A stretch of DNA of 64,000 bases from Dromaius novaehollandiae (GCF_036370855.1 NC_088098.1:35777981-35841980); one strand, 5' to 3'; shown: positions 1-12,619, numbered from the stretch's first letter. Numbers and translations are program-made. The notes: generated by a model from the sequence alone, not told the origin.

Positions 1-2200
1 GTACAGACAGGCAACTGGTGAATTGGGAGAAGAAGTTAGAGCCCAGAGGATAAGTGGTACATTGGGTTGGAAAGGTCTGTCAGCAAGATTTACTGGCATG
101 AGGAGGTCTCCTCTGGCTTTTGTTTGGTGGGCAAGAGGCACAGGGTTTAAAACTGCTTAATTTAGAAACTCCACAATGAAGCTGAAGACAAGCAGGCAGT
201 CCAGCTAAGAAGGCGGGCTCATGTGTCTGTGTTAGTCCTATCAATATAACTGCACTTTTGCCCTGTCTCCCCCATTTTTCCTGAATCCCTGGTTCTTTTG
301 GGAGTTGCTGTGTCATGGGAATACCTCTGCATTGGCACAGTTGCTTGAGTGACCACCAGTGGCTCAGGCACATCCGAAACCTTTAACAAGCTGAGCAGAA
401 CAAGTTGTATGGAGTACCCGGTGAGCATGTTTTAAAAGCATAGCCAGTTTCTATTTGCCAGTCACACTGACATGAGTAAGGCTGGTTTAAGAATTGTGCT
501 GAGGATTAACTGGGTGATTCACAGGAAAATCCAAACTTAAGGGCCCAATTTACATTCAAAGTATGCGGTTGAGGGAGTTGGGAAAAGGGAACACCCAATC
601 TCTTGCTGCAGAAGGGATCCTTATTGCCTGTTTCTTCCAGCCATAGTGATCAATTTTCAAGAATGTCTATATTAAGTAAACCATATGTGTATATATGTGT
701 ATACCTACTTCTAAAATACTGAGTTTCAGACTCCCCTGTGTGAAACTCAAACATCAAGACTTGCTCACAGGAGATTCATTCAAAGATCCCAAGGGCCCCT
801 TCCTGTTTTCTTGTTGTATAGCAAAGACCAGTATTTGCCGCACTGTCTATGAAACACTGTGCAATTATAAAAGTATATGGTAAAATATTATGGTAATGAC
901 ACATATCACTTCTCAGAACACTGCCTGTTATTTGTGATTAACCTACTTCACTAAAGAAGGCTGTGAGGGCAGACAATACGTCTTTCTGTTTGTTCTTTTA
1001 ATCTGCATAATGAATTTTTCTGGGAGCTGACAATATCCACTGGCAGAAAAGACTAAAGAAACAGAAACATTTTCCTATTCTATTAGTAAACATACTATAA
1101 AGCTAATAGTATAATAGTGCAAGAGATGCTCTTAAAATTCTTGCTTAAGATAGACTATTTTATCTATTTTGACATCAGATTATTTTGGCCCCCCATAGGG
1201 TGCTGAAAAAGGACTGCTTTCTGTGTACTTCATTTCTCACAACCTGAGCTCTCTTGCATTATCTGTCATTTACAGGGACTCATCATCAACGTACTGCACA
1301 AGGGTTTAAGCTGTAAAACACCAACAGATTTGCCTGGCCTTTGGAAGAGATTTCATGGCATTCAGGATTTGGGAGCAACACTCTAAAGAAAATATTTTTT
1401 AAATGTGACACTCTCTCGATGTCGTGAGTTTACACCAGGCATGTCTTGCCAAGGACAGTTCATTTCACTGGTCATCTTTTGACTACCTTTTTTTCTGAGC
1501 TCTAGCTGCCTGCCGCACACTCATTGCGTGAGCTCTATGGACTCCAAACATTTATAGCCAAGAACTCTCCACCGCACAACTTGGGAAAATGTAATCGTTT
1601 CTTTTTTTCCTTTTCTATCTCTGTGCTACAGACAGAAAGCCAGTGCTTCCTCCACACCCACTCGCTCTGCCAGAAGCCTCACTGCAACTTCCTGTCAGTT
1701 TTACACACTACACTGTGGACTTCCTCCGAGCAAGAGTTTTATCTGAACATACCACGTTAACTATTTGCTTACTACGTGTTTCCCAGAACATAAATCATTT
1801 ATTTCTAACACGGAGCAGCTAAACCCGCTTTATCTGGAAAGTATTAGCGATGCTCAGGAAAAAACGCAACTTGCACTATTTAATACTAAAATAAGAGAGA
1901 GAGAAGGGCTGCGAAATATAATTACTTGCAGGTAATGGATATCCTGCTTTGTATCAGCAGGCATAATGATAGGCTGCTCACATCCAGAGGCAGAGTAATG
2001 CATGCGAAAAATAGTAGTATTTTGCACTTACGAAACACCCATCAGCAGCAGATCTCGAAAACCTTACAGAAACGTGAGAAACGCTGCCCCCAGCATTTAC
2101 GTTTCCTGCTCGCGGTGTGCCAAACTAATTCAAAGCAACCATTATCTGCTGGGACGAGAACTTCGACCCACCTCCGAGCTGTAACTAAGCTGCCACCCGG
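1..2200. other. Upstream intergenic sequence, no gene recognised
   Basis: This is AT-rich DNA with low CpG content and no exon, RNA gene or recognisable repeat. The reading frames present are short, lack codon bias or domain resemblance, and are not bounded by convincing splice sites. CpG density begins to rise after about 2150, leading into the RAP1B island. Distal regulatory elements cannot be excluded from sequence alone. Confidence 0.6.
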
Positions 2201-2586
2201 GGTTTGCAGGGAGAACTTCGGGACCGGGGCCGAGCGGCCCCCGCCAGCCGCCGAGGCGGGATGAGCCCGGGGCTGGAGGCGGGGGGCAGGCCGCGGGGCC
2301 GCCCCCGAGCCCCGGCTTTAACGCGCTTCTCCGCCAGCCCGGGGTGGCGGGAACGGCGCGTTTCGTGTCACCCGGCCCTGACTAAAACCCTCTCCGGGGT
2401 GAGACGCTGGGGGTGGGGGTGGGGTCCCGTCAGGCCGGCGTCGCCCGCCCTGCTCTGCCCCGCGCCCCGGCCGGCGGGAGGGGAAGAGCAGGGGGGTCCC
2501 ACCCCGCGCCGGGGCGGCCCCGCTCCGCAGCGGCGCCGGGGAGGCCGCAGGCGGAGGCGCCCCAAGATGGGGCTCGGCGGGGCGCT

Positions 2587-2614
2587 GGGGGGGTGGGGGA
2601 GATGGGGGGAGGGG
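2587..2614 (+). promoter_or_regulatory. G-quadruplex-capable run in RAP1B promoter
   Basis: Four G runs of 7, 5, 6 and 4 bases are separated by loops of 1, 4 and 1 bases, which satisfies the usual G4 pattern. The run lies about 20 bp upstream of the NRF1-type site, inside the CpG island. Folding in vivo is an inference. Confidence 0.5.
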
Positions 2615-2631
2615 CGGCGGCGCCGCGGCGC

Positions 2632-2641
2632 GCGCCTGCGC
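2632..2641 (+). promoter_or_regulatory. NRF1-type site
   Basis: GCGCCTGCGC matches the NRF1 core GCGCMTGCGC. Such sites are common near start sites of TATA-less CpG-island genes. Occupancy is inferred. Confidence 0.45.
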
Positions 2642-2699
2642 ACGGCGCGCCGGGTCACCCCTCCCGTCGCCGCTGCCGCGCCGCCCCCGCCCCCGCGGC

Positions 2700-2861
2700 G
2701 CCAGAGCGAGGCTGGGCGTGCGGCGTCACGGCGACGGCCCCAAGCCTCGCCCCGGCCCCGGCAGCGGCAGCGAGCGAGCGAGCGGCGGACGGAGCGCGAG
2801 CGGGCTCGGCCGGCGAGGCGGCGGCGGCGGCGGCGGCGGCGGCGAGCGGAGGCGCTGTCCG
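2700..2861 (+). other. RAP1B: Candidate RAP1B non-coding exon 1 (ends uncertain)
   Basis: A 5' leader exon must lie upstream of 22641. The donor-like site after 2861 (CCG followed by GTGGGT), just past the GGC repeat, is one plausible end. Competing donors are after about 2968 (CAG followed by GTGGCG) and after 3525 (GGG followed by GTGAGC, the best match to consensus). Transcription in CpG islands usually starts at several sites, so the 5' boundary is arbitrary here. Sequence alone cannot choose between these alternatives. Confidence 0.3.
2817..2843 (+). repeat. (GGC)9 triplet repeat
   Basis: Nine uninterrupted GGC units lie in the CpG island, probably within or next to the RAP1B leader exon. 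Triplet runs of this kind are length-polymorphic and can stall scanning ribosomes when transcribed into a 5' UTR. Confidence 0.85.
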
Positions 2862-3062
2862 GTGGGTCGCGGCGGGGGGCGCGGGCCGGGCCCTGCGGTC
2901 GCGGCGGCGGGCGCGTCCGGCGGGCGGGGGCCGCGGCGGCGGCGGACGGCGGCGTGTCTGGTACAGGTGGCGCGGCGGGGCGGGGACGGGCCGGCGGGGC
3001 GAGGGGGGCGGTGGCGGCGGCGGGGGGAGCCGCGCGCCGCGAGGGAAGCGGCGCGAGCCCGG

Positions 3063-3073
3063 AACATGGCGGA
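3063..3073 (+). promoter_or_regulatory. YY1-type element overlapping an ATG
   Basis: AACATGGCGGA matches the YY1 consensus AAnATGGCGGM, usually found just downstream of transcription starts in CpG-island promoters. The ATG at 3066 opens a roughly 90-codon GC-rich frame. That frame looks like compositional noise, but it would act as an upstream ORF if the leader exon extends this far. Confidence 0.4.
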
Positions 3074-3565
3074 GGAGGAACCGAGAGCCGCCGCCGCCTC
3101 GTCCGGCCTGCGGCGCGGGGGCACGGAGGGGGCGGGGGCCGCCCGGGCGCGGGGCGCTGGGGGGGGGGAGCGGAGCGTCCGCCCCGGGGGAAGGGGCGAA
3201 CGGGCGGCGCTGTCCCCCCGCCGCCTCCCGCCGGTGCGCGGGGCAGAAGTTGGAGCGGAAGCGGAAAGTTGTAACCTGGCGGCTCGGGGCCGCGACGTGG
3301 GGCCCGGGCGGGCGCCGCGGGGGAGGAGGCGGTGACGCCCGGCTCGGCCCCGTCGGCGGTGGCGGCTCCGGGCGCCGCCGCCGTTGTCAGCGGGAAGTCC
3401 GAGCCGCGGCCCCACCTAGTCCGGCCGCCGCGGAGCCGCTTCCGCCCGGTGTGCGGGGCCCGGCCCGGGCTGCCCCGCCGCCGCGTCGCGCTGGGGGCCG
3501 CCGGGCTGAGCTCGTCCCGGAGGGGGTGAGCGGGCAGCGCTGCGGCCGGTTCCCTTTCTTGCACC

Positions 3566-3589
3566 AAAAAAAAAAAAAAAAAAAAAAAA
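3566..3589 (+). repeat. A24 homopolymer
   Basis: An uninterrupted run of 24 adenines marks the 3' edge of the CpG island, where GC content drops sharply. Confidence 0.9.
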
Positions 3590-4462
3590 GGAAGCGGGAT
3601 GACAGGGATTAATAGACGCGAAGGCCGGAAGGGACAGTTACGTTCATCTCGCCTTAACTCCGGTGTGGAAGCAAATGGAAGAAGTTGCCTGACGCTTCCT
3701 GCACCAAACCCGCGTAAACCCCGAGTTATTCGTACCCTGCTGAGCGTACATGTTCCGCGGAAGTGCTAGAAGCAAAGCAAAGTTTGTGGAAGGATAAAAC
3801 GAGGTTTCGAGCAGCTAGCGCCAGCCTCAGATTACAAAAAGAGCATAATAAACCGAGAGGTTTCCGCGAAAATATTAATATGCTTTCCCTCCCTTTTCCA
3901 TCGGAAAGGGATGAGTTGTGCTGTTTAGGAAAAGCAGTCTTTTCCATGCTGCTGTAGGGTACGGTAGTAAGGTTGCATGGTTTCCAAGAGAGAGTACTTG
4001 ATAATATTTCAGAGATGCGCAGCTTGAGAATTGGAAAGGCCGTGTGTGTGTTCTTGCATTCAGATGTTTTGGTTAGTGTAATTTATTATTTCCAGCACAT
4101 AACAGCTACATCTTACACCATCTAGGTATATTTATATTAGGGTATAACAAAGACTTTCCAGCATTCATTATAGTGAAATATACATTGAAATTACTGTTAT
4201 AAAAGAGAAGATATCAAGTACTCTCCTTTTTACAAATTATAATTAAAACTGCAAAGAGACAATCACATTGTCCTATAAATTAATCATTCAAAAGTAAATC
4301 TGTTTCGCTTTGGGAAGAGACTTTCTCCTCTACAGAAAACTTTAAAAATGAATCAGATGATCTGCTTTTGGATTACTTGCCCCTGTGTTAAAATCAGAAG
4401 CTTTTAAAAAACCTTTATTTTTAGTACAGTCAAGTGTTTTCATTTTCTTTGTTCATTATGTC

Positions 4463-4482
4463 TTTTTTTTTTTTTTTTTTTT
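4463..4482 (+). repeat. T20 homopolymer
   Basis: An uninterrupted run of 20 thymines in RAP1B intron 1. Confidence 0.9.
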
Positions 4483-7400
4483 ACTCTCGTGCCTGCCAAA
4501 GTCTACCTTGTAGACTTCATTCTAGCTAAAAATGAGCTGAGTGAACAGTAAAGGGTACCTTGGCTGTTTTTTTTCTTTGCTACATCAAAGGGTTTGCAAA
4601 TAAACTTCTAACTAATTACATGCAATATTTTATTCCTTGCTACCTGCATACTTGCAGGCATATTTTTTCATACTGGTATGAACTACTTCAAGTTCAACTT
4701 GTAACTCTAGCATAAGGTTTTGTGATTATCTGTAGTTAAATAATTGAGTTTTCAGTTACTCCATATAATGTGACTGTCACACATCTTTTTGCAGCAAAGC
4801 TGATCGTGCTTAGAGCAAAACAAAGTTGAAAGACTACAAGTATAAAAGCAGAACTTGTATCTGAAAAAAGCAATAGTCCTTCGCTGTGTCTGTAGCTGAG
4901 GGTCTCGTTTCCGTTGCTACATACATGTTCCATATATGTACCAGATAAGTTTTCCAAGTGGAATTAAAATTGTGCTATCTTGTTCTGAAACTTTGCTCTA
5001 GGACAGTTCATCAAAAATAAAACTGAGGTGAGCCATAACAATTTCCTTTGTGCTGTGCCAGTTTTACGGAGTGAAACTGGCTGTCATCTTAATTGAGAGC
5101 CTTTCTGGAACAGGAGCAAACAGATGCGAATCTAGGTGAGAGCCTACAAAAGGAGAAAAAAAATACTGCGTGGCTGAGGAAGGAAGTGTGCTGAAGTCTA
5201 CTTAGCTTGTGATCTAACAGTTAGTAAGCATGACTGGGAACAAAAATAAACAATTGTCCACCTATCATCTGGAATGTGAGAAGTGAGAGTCACAGAAGTA
5301 CTTGAGTGTCTTGGTGCTTACTGTTGTCATGCCAATGCTGTGATCCACAGAGCTCTGCTCGATCTCCTGTGTTAGGTACAGAGAAGGTGATCTTCAAGGT
5401 AAGAATCTTATAAGTGAAAGCAGGCATTCTGTTATCCTTAGATGTCATAAGAGGGTAGGTGTGTCCTTTATGAATTGGCCAGCAATGCTTAGATGTTTTT
5501 CAGCTACCTAACTTTTGAGAGTGCTCTATAATACTTCAAGGTAAGCTCTGCAATTTCACTTAAGTTGTTGTGACTTTTAATCAAAATTACTCTCTTGGTA
5601 AACAGATCACTAAGTATACCCTGTGCAACACAAGTTTATATTTAGCCTGTGGTTGCAAGCACTGCCACTCTTTTGCCTCAGAACACATACAAAAAAGCAG
5701 ATTGAAGTACGCTGTGTAATATTAGCGTGTTGAATCCCTGCTGAGTTGGGGCAGGCTTCTGCTCTGCTGTTGCATCTAGGTCAGAGAAAGGGATATTTTA
5801 GATAGCCTCCTCGTTCTGAGAGACTGAAGTAATATCTAAAGTAACTGCACCTTCTTTTTTGAAGGCGAACTTGTTTTCCTGCTCAGACATGGCTGAGATG
5901 ATCTGTTTTTATTCTTAAATAAAGTAGGAAAAAAAGGGAGTTTTATTGTTTCCTGAATGTCATTAATAGGAGACCTGTTTCCAAGCCGAATGTATTTTCA
6001 AATTTGTTCAGCAATTAACTGCCATAGAGCTTTAGTATCTTGCTTAAGCATCGAATGTATCCCTTTTTCCTTAGGGCTTGTCAAATGTGGGAAAACTGAC
6101 TGGGATAGGTATAGTAAAAACAGTATTCTGATGAAGCTATGATGGCTTGCTGGTAGTAGGCAAGCACTAGTTGGAGAAAGACAGATCTTGTCTAGTGGCT
6201 ACAAACTGTTTCTTCATAGAGCTATTGAAGGAGGCTACCTTCAGAAGTGACAGCAGGTTCTAGCTTGACACTCTTATCCCTATGCTATAGAAAGCCTAAA
6301 TGACATTTGACAATTGGAAGTGAAAATGCTTTTTTAATTGTGTGCCTGTACATACACACTGTTGTGAACTCCTAACACATGATGTGCTCTTTTCTACTGC
6401 GAGGAAAAGGAGGAAGGCTGTAAACACTATGTTGGAAATCTACCTCTTCAGTAACTCTTGAAGGATAAAATGATCTTGATCTAGTTATTCAGGATGCTCT
6501 TTTCTCAAGAACAGTGCTTTTAGAGTAATTTGTATTACTGGAGCACTAGAATGAAAGTTACTATGAGACCCTACAGAAATGTAAGTAGCAAAGTTAAAGG
6601 AACTTCCTAAGTTGAGCTAGGAAGAAGGAGGAAGCATTCAGCAATATTTTGTACATTGTCCTATACAGCTTTCTAGTTATTATTCTAAGGAGCTCGTGTT
6701 ATCTGAAGTCCCTGCTATGCAACTAGGAAGAGAGACTGCCAATTACAGGACCCATGGTTAGTTCATTCTTGGCCGAGGGAGAAAGGCCAGACCATAGTGC
6801 CAGACCAAGTGGGATAGCCCAGCCCTTCTAATGAGCTAGTGTTTGCATCCCATGGCACAGGAGCAGCATCTCATGTTTCTCCCAAGTCTGAGATTCTCCT
6901 CAGGGAATTCCGAGTTACTTAGATCACTTCATACCAATACTGCAGGTGTTATAGCAGAAGAAGGTGATCGAAATCTTAATTATTTGACCAGGCCTTCTGC
7001 AGAAATGCTGTTTTATGCCAGTGTTATTAATTAATGGAATAGTTTTGAATATAAATCTAATCTTAGAAAGGCAAGAGAAGCTTTCTGCATCATTGAATTT
7101 CTGGGCAGTATTGAGGGAGAACTAGAATAGGAGAACAGTTTATCTTCGTAACTGAACATAGACTTTAAAGAAAATATCTGTAATTATAATTCTCGTCTTT
7201 TTTCATAGAAACTCTGAAACAAAGAATGCATTCTCTTCAGAGTTCTTCAGCATTCTGGGGAGAATGTTAATCTTGCGTGCTTTAGTTGTAACAGTTTTTC
7301 TTAAGTCTTAATTTCAGTAGGTAGTTTGGATTAAAGGAAAAGATGTAGTTTAACGACGTAATTTCCTTTAGTGTGGTTTACTTTAGTACCTTTATGTGAG

Positions 7401-7989
7401 ATGAGTTAGTCGAGGTTTTTTTCCTCAAGTGAGTCTGTTAGCAGTTGCCCAAATAATATACATTGGCTAGTCCCCTCCTCAGTTAATCTAAAATAACTTC
7501 CTGACTTAGATATTCCTTGGAACTATTCCTTTCCATTGCTGTGTATGTTATCTTAGCTTTTGATGTCATCTTATTATTTAGTGGTAGTCCCAGTTTTTGC
7601 AGCCTAACCAGTTGTGCCTTGATTTTTCAAGTCTGCAGTGAATTTCCTTAAAGCTTTCTTCATGTATCAGAAAGAAGCAAAAAAGATACCCCCGCATTTA
7701 TCTCAAAGCAGATACCTGTCAGATACCTGTGTGCCTGTGTGGAGTTTGAGAGGGGAGGGACAGAAGGGGGATTATTTAGTGCATAATCAAACTTTTTTTT
7801 ATTCAAGATTCTGCTAATATGCAGAACAGTACTTGGGCTGCCTCAGAACTTGGGACAATGCTGACGATTAAGTTCTACCATTCTACAGTCCTTGCTTGCA
7901 GTTAATCAAACTTCTGTAAGATCTGGTCTGATGCTTCTCCAAAAAGTGATTCAGTGGTAGACTAGTGGAAAGTTGCAAAACATTACTTA

Positions 7990-8006
7990 CCCCCCCCCCC
8001 CCCCCC
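7990..8006 (+). repeat. C17 homopolymer
   Basis: Seventeen consecutive cytosines (a G run on the minus strand) in RAP1B intron 1. The tract can form a G-quadruplex or i-motif and is prone to length error in sequencing. Confidence 0.9.
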
Positions 8007-10783
8007 AAATGCAGAGAAAGGTAAACTGAAATGTGGAATGGAAGCAGTTTATTAAGCTGAAGGTATTTAAGAGCCTTGTTCTCCACAACACAGTTTATAG
8101 GACTGAATTTAATTGTTTATAAGGTGACACAGCTGAGACTGAGCTGTGCTTCCCTGAGCGGCCAGGCTTATGTGGTTAGTTACGTCTGAGGGCAGCCCAG
8201 TGACAAAAATACTGTGCAAGAACTTCTTGTTTACATTAACCTTAGAAATGTAGAGTAGTTGCGATGGATTGTTAGATGTTTTAAGACACGGGCAGTAGCC
8301 CAGCTCTGATATTTCATTATGAAGCTACTTACAAAATAACGTTTGGAAAACTGGATGTCCTTAGACAAAGTAACCCATAAAGCAGAGCCTGCTTGGCATC
8401 TCATGATTGTTTATTGCATATGAAATTGTAAAAAGGATCTTTTTAAGGTTGGAAAAGTGTGTAGTTGTGAAGTCTTGGCTCTTATGCTTCTGCAGGTATA
8501 TAGTTATAAGATATAGCCTAAGTTTATATATACTGGCTTTCTGTGGCCCTTCTGACTTGTTTAGCATGTAGAACTGATCATGGATAGGTATTCTGCAAGT
8601 ACGACACTTCTGTTCCGATTCAGGGATTGGTCCTTCTGTTTTTTACTACCTGTTGTTTATATCAATACAAGTGTATGAAAAATGCTATGTGTTTTTATGG
8701 ATTTTACGATGAGCAGCACCAGAAATGAGAGTTCTTCCTTAATGTGAATTCACCTTCAGAGTTCTTATACATAATGCCTGTCCATAGGTGAATGTCCAAG
8801 ATGGTTTAACGTCAGCAATATCCACTGAATATAAGCATACTACTTGAGATGCCTTGGGCTTGTGTTCTTAGTGTACTGTGAAATGCTGTGTTCAAAACCC
8901 AACTTCTCCTGACTTCAATGAGTTGAGAATATGCCATGCTTCTAGAAATTGATGCCGAACTGTCACCTGAGCACTTGGTGAAACATAAGAAACTATATGT
9001 GGTAGTCCTGTGGCATCAAAGGAACACTGGGACAGGTGAGAATAGCTAAGCATCATCCTGGAGAATCAGTCTTCTGTTTTCCCTCATAAATGTTTTTGAT
9101 TTATGCAGTGGGTTAGGTGGGTGCTTGTGAAAGAAGAGAGGAGAGCTGCTCTTTTACTTTATATAGGTCATCCTAGGCATCGAGTAAGTTTGGAGGTCAA
9201 TAAAGGAAAATCTGTGATCCTATAATAAATATGTGCATTTATAACTTTTTTTTTAACTACATGCTTGATCTTGAAGTGTTCTTTCTTTGGCGTAAATTTT
9301 CCGCTTGCTCTTTATATCTAAATACAGCAGAGAAACAAGTATTTCTGCATAATACCTGTCTCTGCTCATTTTTCTTCCATTTTATTGTTACCTTTTCACC
9401 TTTCTTTATGTTTGAGCTAGTCCATTGCTCCTCCCTGCTGTGATGCTCTTTCCCTTTCTGATCTCCCTGAACCTTTTATTTGAGGAAATGCCCTAAGTTA
9501 AATTGAGGTTCAGCCAGAGATTTTGCATAGAAATTTTCAGTGTGGTAGCTGAAGTTCTGCAAAAACCGAGTAGCTGAAAGCACGGTTTTACAGTTAAGTG
9601 CTTAGGCCGCTACATGTGCTGGTGTTGGCATTCTTTTGATCCTTGTGTTTTTTCATCAGACTTCTAAAAATAATTTCTGAAGGAAAAAATGCCCTATCAA
9701 TGTGAGTACAAATTAGAGTGAGAAAATAAGAATTGAAGCCTTGAAGGAAAAGAACAAGTATGTTGTATGGTTTTGTTCTTGATAGACGAAGAAGTCGTGA
9801 TGCTACCTCTTCCCTTTCCACTAGAAATGAGTCCTGTCTAGCTAGGAAATTAATGAAGAGGCAACAAAAAGTGCACATTATTTTGCATTTATTTGACTAC
9901 AGTAACCAATACTTTGAACGAAGTGGAGTATCACTAACTGGAAATACATCCTGCATCTAGTCAGAGGCAAGATCTTAAGACAGAGTTTGCAAATATTTTT
10001 CTAAAAACAAATGTGTCACATAGAAGGATTATTTACCTGAAAATACAAGTATTTTCAATTAGTTTTATCGCAGAGTACTTTTTAAAATTTAGTGCTGTAA
10101 GTTTTATAAAGGAAAGTTGAAGCTCCTTTCCTGAGTTGAATGCTGTGATAGTAGAAGCTTAAAAAAAAAATTCACAGCCTTACCTGTGGAAAATTGAAGT
10201 TGTAGATCTCCAGAACCTAAAAAGAGAAGGCATGGGGTATACTAGGAGCCCCTGAGCAATGCAGAAATACAGCAGTGTGAGTTCGTGAGGGATAAATTTG
10301 TTTCACTGGAACAGTTAGAGTGGACTGAAAAGTCATTCTTCCCCTTGGGCTTTTCCCAAAATGTAGATTGTTTTGATGCATATATTTGCTGGAAGTAGAA
10401 CTCTCATTGAGTAACAAGTTTAGCATGTAGTAATAACTTGTTCAAATACTGTGGTGATTGTTGTGGTCTCAGTAACAGTTGACTCTTGCTGCATTTGCTA
10501 AGGAAGACGCAGGCATGCTGGTTTGTATTTAGAAAAGACTTGCCATCCAAACTTCTGGAGCTGAGTTTAAATTATAGTATGCTTTGGACATCTTCTGCTA
10601 CCCCTATTGAAGGATGGATATGATTGACTTAATGACAAAGTGAGTATTATTTAAGGTATGACAGTAAATGACTAGCTTTGGTGATCCAAAGGAACCAAAA
10701 AGTATGGTCTAAACAAGAGCTAGACTGATTTTAAGAAGATTCAAATAGACTGTTTTGGAGACTTGATTAAACACATTTTAATC

Positions 10784-10833
10784 AATGTGTTGATTTAGGT
10801 TGATTAGGTTTAATCAACCTAAATCAACACATT
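10784..10833. repeat. Perfect inverted repeat, 23-bp arms, 4-base loop
   Basis: Arm 10784-10806 is the exact reverse complement of arm 10811-10833, separated by GGTT. A further 7-bp inverted pair (ACACATT at 10771-10777 and AATGTGT at 10784-10790) overlaps the left arm. No flanking target-site duplication or transposon terminus was recognised. It could be a recent palindromic duplication, a MITE relic or a transcribed hairpin. Confidence 0.9.
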
Positions 10834-12590
10834 TAACCCTCACTAATTTGGTGACTCACTAAAATATTTAAGATCTAGTCTGTGTAATAGACAGTGGTGT
10901 GGGGATGAGTGAGATTCAAGTTCTTTTGGTTAAAATTATTCAGCTTTTTGTGTAGGTGCTGTTGTGTCTGTGAGCTCAGACTTGCAAGCATGAATGGCTT
11001 ACCTTTTGGATTCCCGCTCATAACTGTCAGGTTTTTTTTCCCTCTCTTGGAGATTCCTGACCCATTAAAAGAGGTTTTAGGGGGCTGTCTGAAGTGCATC
11101 AGCTGCTCATAAAGCAGATGCAGAACTACTGCAGTTCAGAACTTGACATGTTAAGGTAAGCCAGTATTTATTTCAGTGATTTTTTTAATACCCTCCTCTA
11201 AAGCTTGTAACAACTTAGCAGTTGTCTCAGAAACAACTGAGTTATTTGTGCGTCTGTACATGGGCTGTGGGGGTTAACCCCTACAGCTATCTTCTTCCAG
11301 TCAAGCTATGTTCATGAGTCAGACATCCGCTGATGAACTACCATCCCTAGATTCAAGATGTTACTGCCTCGTTGCCGGAGGTTGCCAGAAACAGAACAGG
11401 ATGCTCTGCCCATGTTTTAGCCACTTCCTGTAAGTGTATTATATCTTACACAAACCCACCTTCATCAGGAGATTCAGCTGATAGTTAACTGTGAAAAGGA
11501 GTAGTTACAGTGCCCCTCCATTATTGTGGAGATAGCAAGACTGTGCGGCAGAAGATGTAGTTACGGCTAGGTGTCGGTGTATGGCTGTTTACAACTTAAC
11601 CTCAGGACAGGACTCTCAGGTTTTGACAAAGGATCTGCTTATGAAATTATGTATAACTAGAGTGGCTTAAATTTGGGTGACCTATTTACTGCTCACAGTC
11701 AAGTACCGTGTTTCTCTCAAGGAAAGGAATGTTTGAGAGTTCAAACTGGACATGAGTGACAGTTACTTGGGACTGTTCTGGTATGGCTCATTTACCGTGG
11801 AAGAACTAATCTTATTCCTGTTCATGAATGCTAGGTCCCAGTATTCTTAATCTGTATGGAATCAGGTGTCCTTTTCAACAGACAAAACCATTAATGTTAA
11901 AAAAAATAATAATAATGTGGAAATTTGTAAGACTGTTCTCAGACTACTAACCTCTCTTGCGTTAGAATTACTGTGTAAGGGTACGTCATCTTAAGTTGCA
12001 CTTTGGAAAAAGATGTGATTTTTTTTTTCCAGTAGCTCACTATATTCATTAGAAGACAGCTCATCAGTGAGTTACAAAATTTTCAAGTGATGGTCGAAAA
12101 ACTCTATGCAAGGGACCTATAGCAGCCAGTCTTAAAAGGCCACTGACAAAAGCTTGTAAAATGATGAAGGAAATCCATATATCTGTGTATTGATGATGCG
12201 TTAGTAATCTAAACAAAGAAGAATTGAAAGCAAACTTCTTAATAATGAAAACGGTGCAAATAGTTATACCTCAGTATGCAAAAATACAAGTTCTGGCACT
12301 TGGCAAAGATGTTCACAATGTGTTGATTATAAAGGAAAAATAGTCAGGAGGAACAGAGGTTCAGTAGGATTGAAACTGCAGTTGGACTGAGCTTCGCCTT
12401 ATGTCAATAAAATAAAACCTGATGCAAGGTCTTATTGGTTCGGCAGCCAGTGTCACAATCAGAGTAGACCTAGACTTGCCAGATACTAAACTGAAACCAT
12501 GTAGAGTTCTGAGGCTAGGTCTTGTTTCTGCAGCACAAATTTAGTTGCCTTTTTCCAAAGAGGAGTGTCTTAAATCAACTGACAAGTTTA

Positions 12591-12619
12591 TTCTTGAGCT
12601 AACTCTTCTTGAGCTAACT
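12591..12619 (+). repeat. 15-bp tandem duplication
   Basis: The unit TTCTTGAGCTAACTC is present once in full and followed immediately by a second copy lacking the last base. This is a small local duplication in RAP1B intron 1. Confidence 0.85.

Larger units (their letters stand above)
2200..3565 (+). promoter_or_regulatory. RAP1B: RAP1B CpG-island promoter and leader region
   Basis: About 1.35 kb of very GC-rich, CpG-dense sequence stands out from the AT-rich flanks, with no TATA box. It contains GC-box runs, an NRF1-type site at 2632-2641, a YY1-type element at 3063-3073, a G-quadruplex-capable run at 2587-2614 and a GGC triplet repeat at 2817-2843. The first downstream gene on this strand is RAP1B, whose first coding exon at 22669 has only 28 leader bases after its acceptor, so an upstream non-coding exon is required and this island is the only plausible place for it. 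The long open frames here on both strands are a by-product of GC-rich sequence lacking stop codons. Confidence 0.8.

Noticed and set aside
2204-3612. Long open frames (up to 399 codons) on both strands of the CpG island
   Set aside because: They overlap in several frames, are made of Arg/Gly/Ala/Pro, and result from GC-rich DNA lacking stop codons. No domain or splice structure supports them.
10784-10833. A microRNA gene at the intron 1 hairpin
   Set aside because: The 23-bp perfect stem with a 4-base loop is shorter and tighter than a typical pre-miRNA, and no known family was recognised. It is reported only as an inverted repeat.
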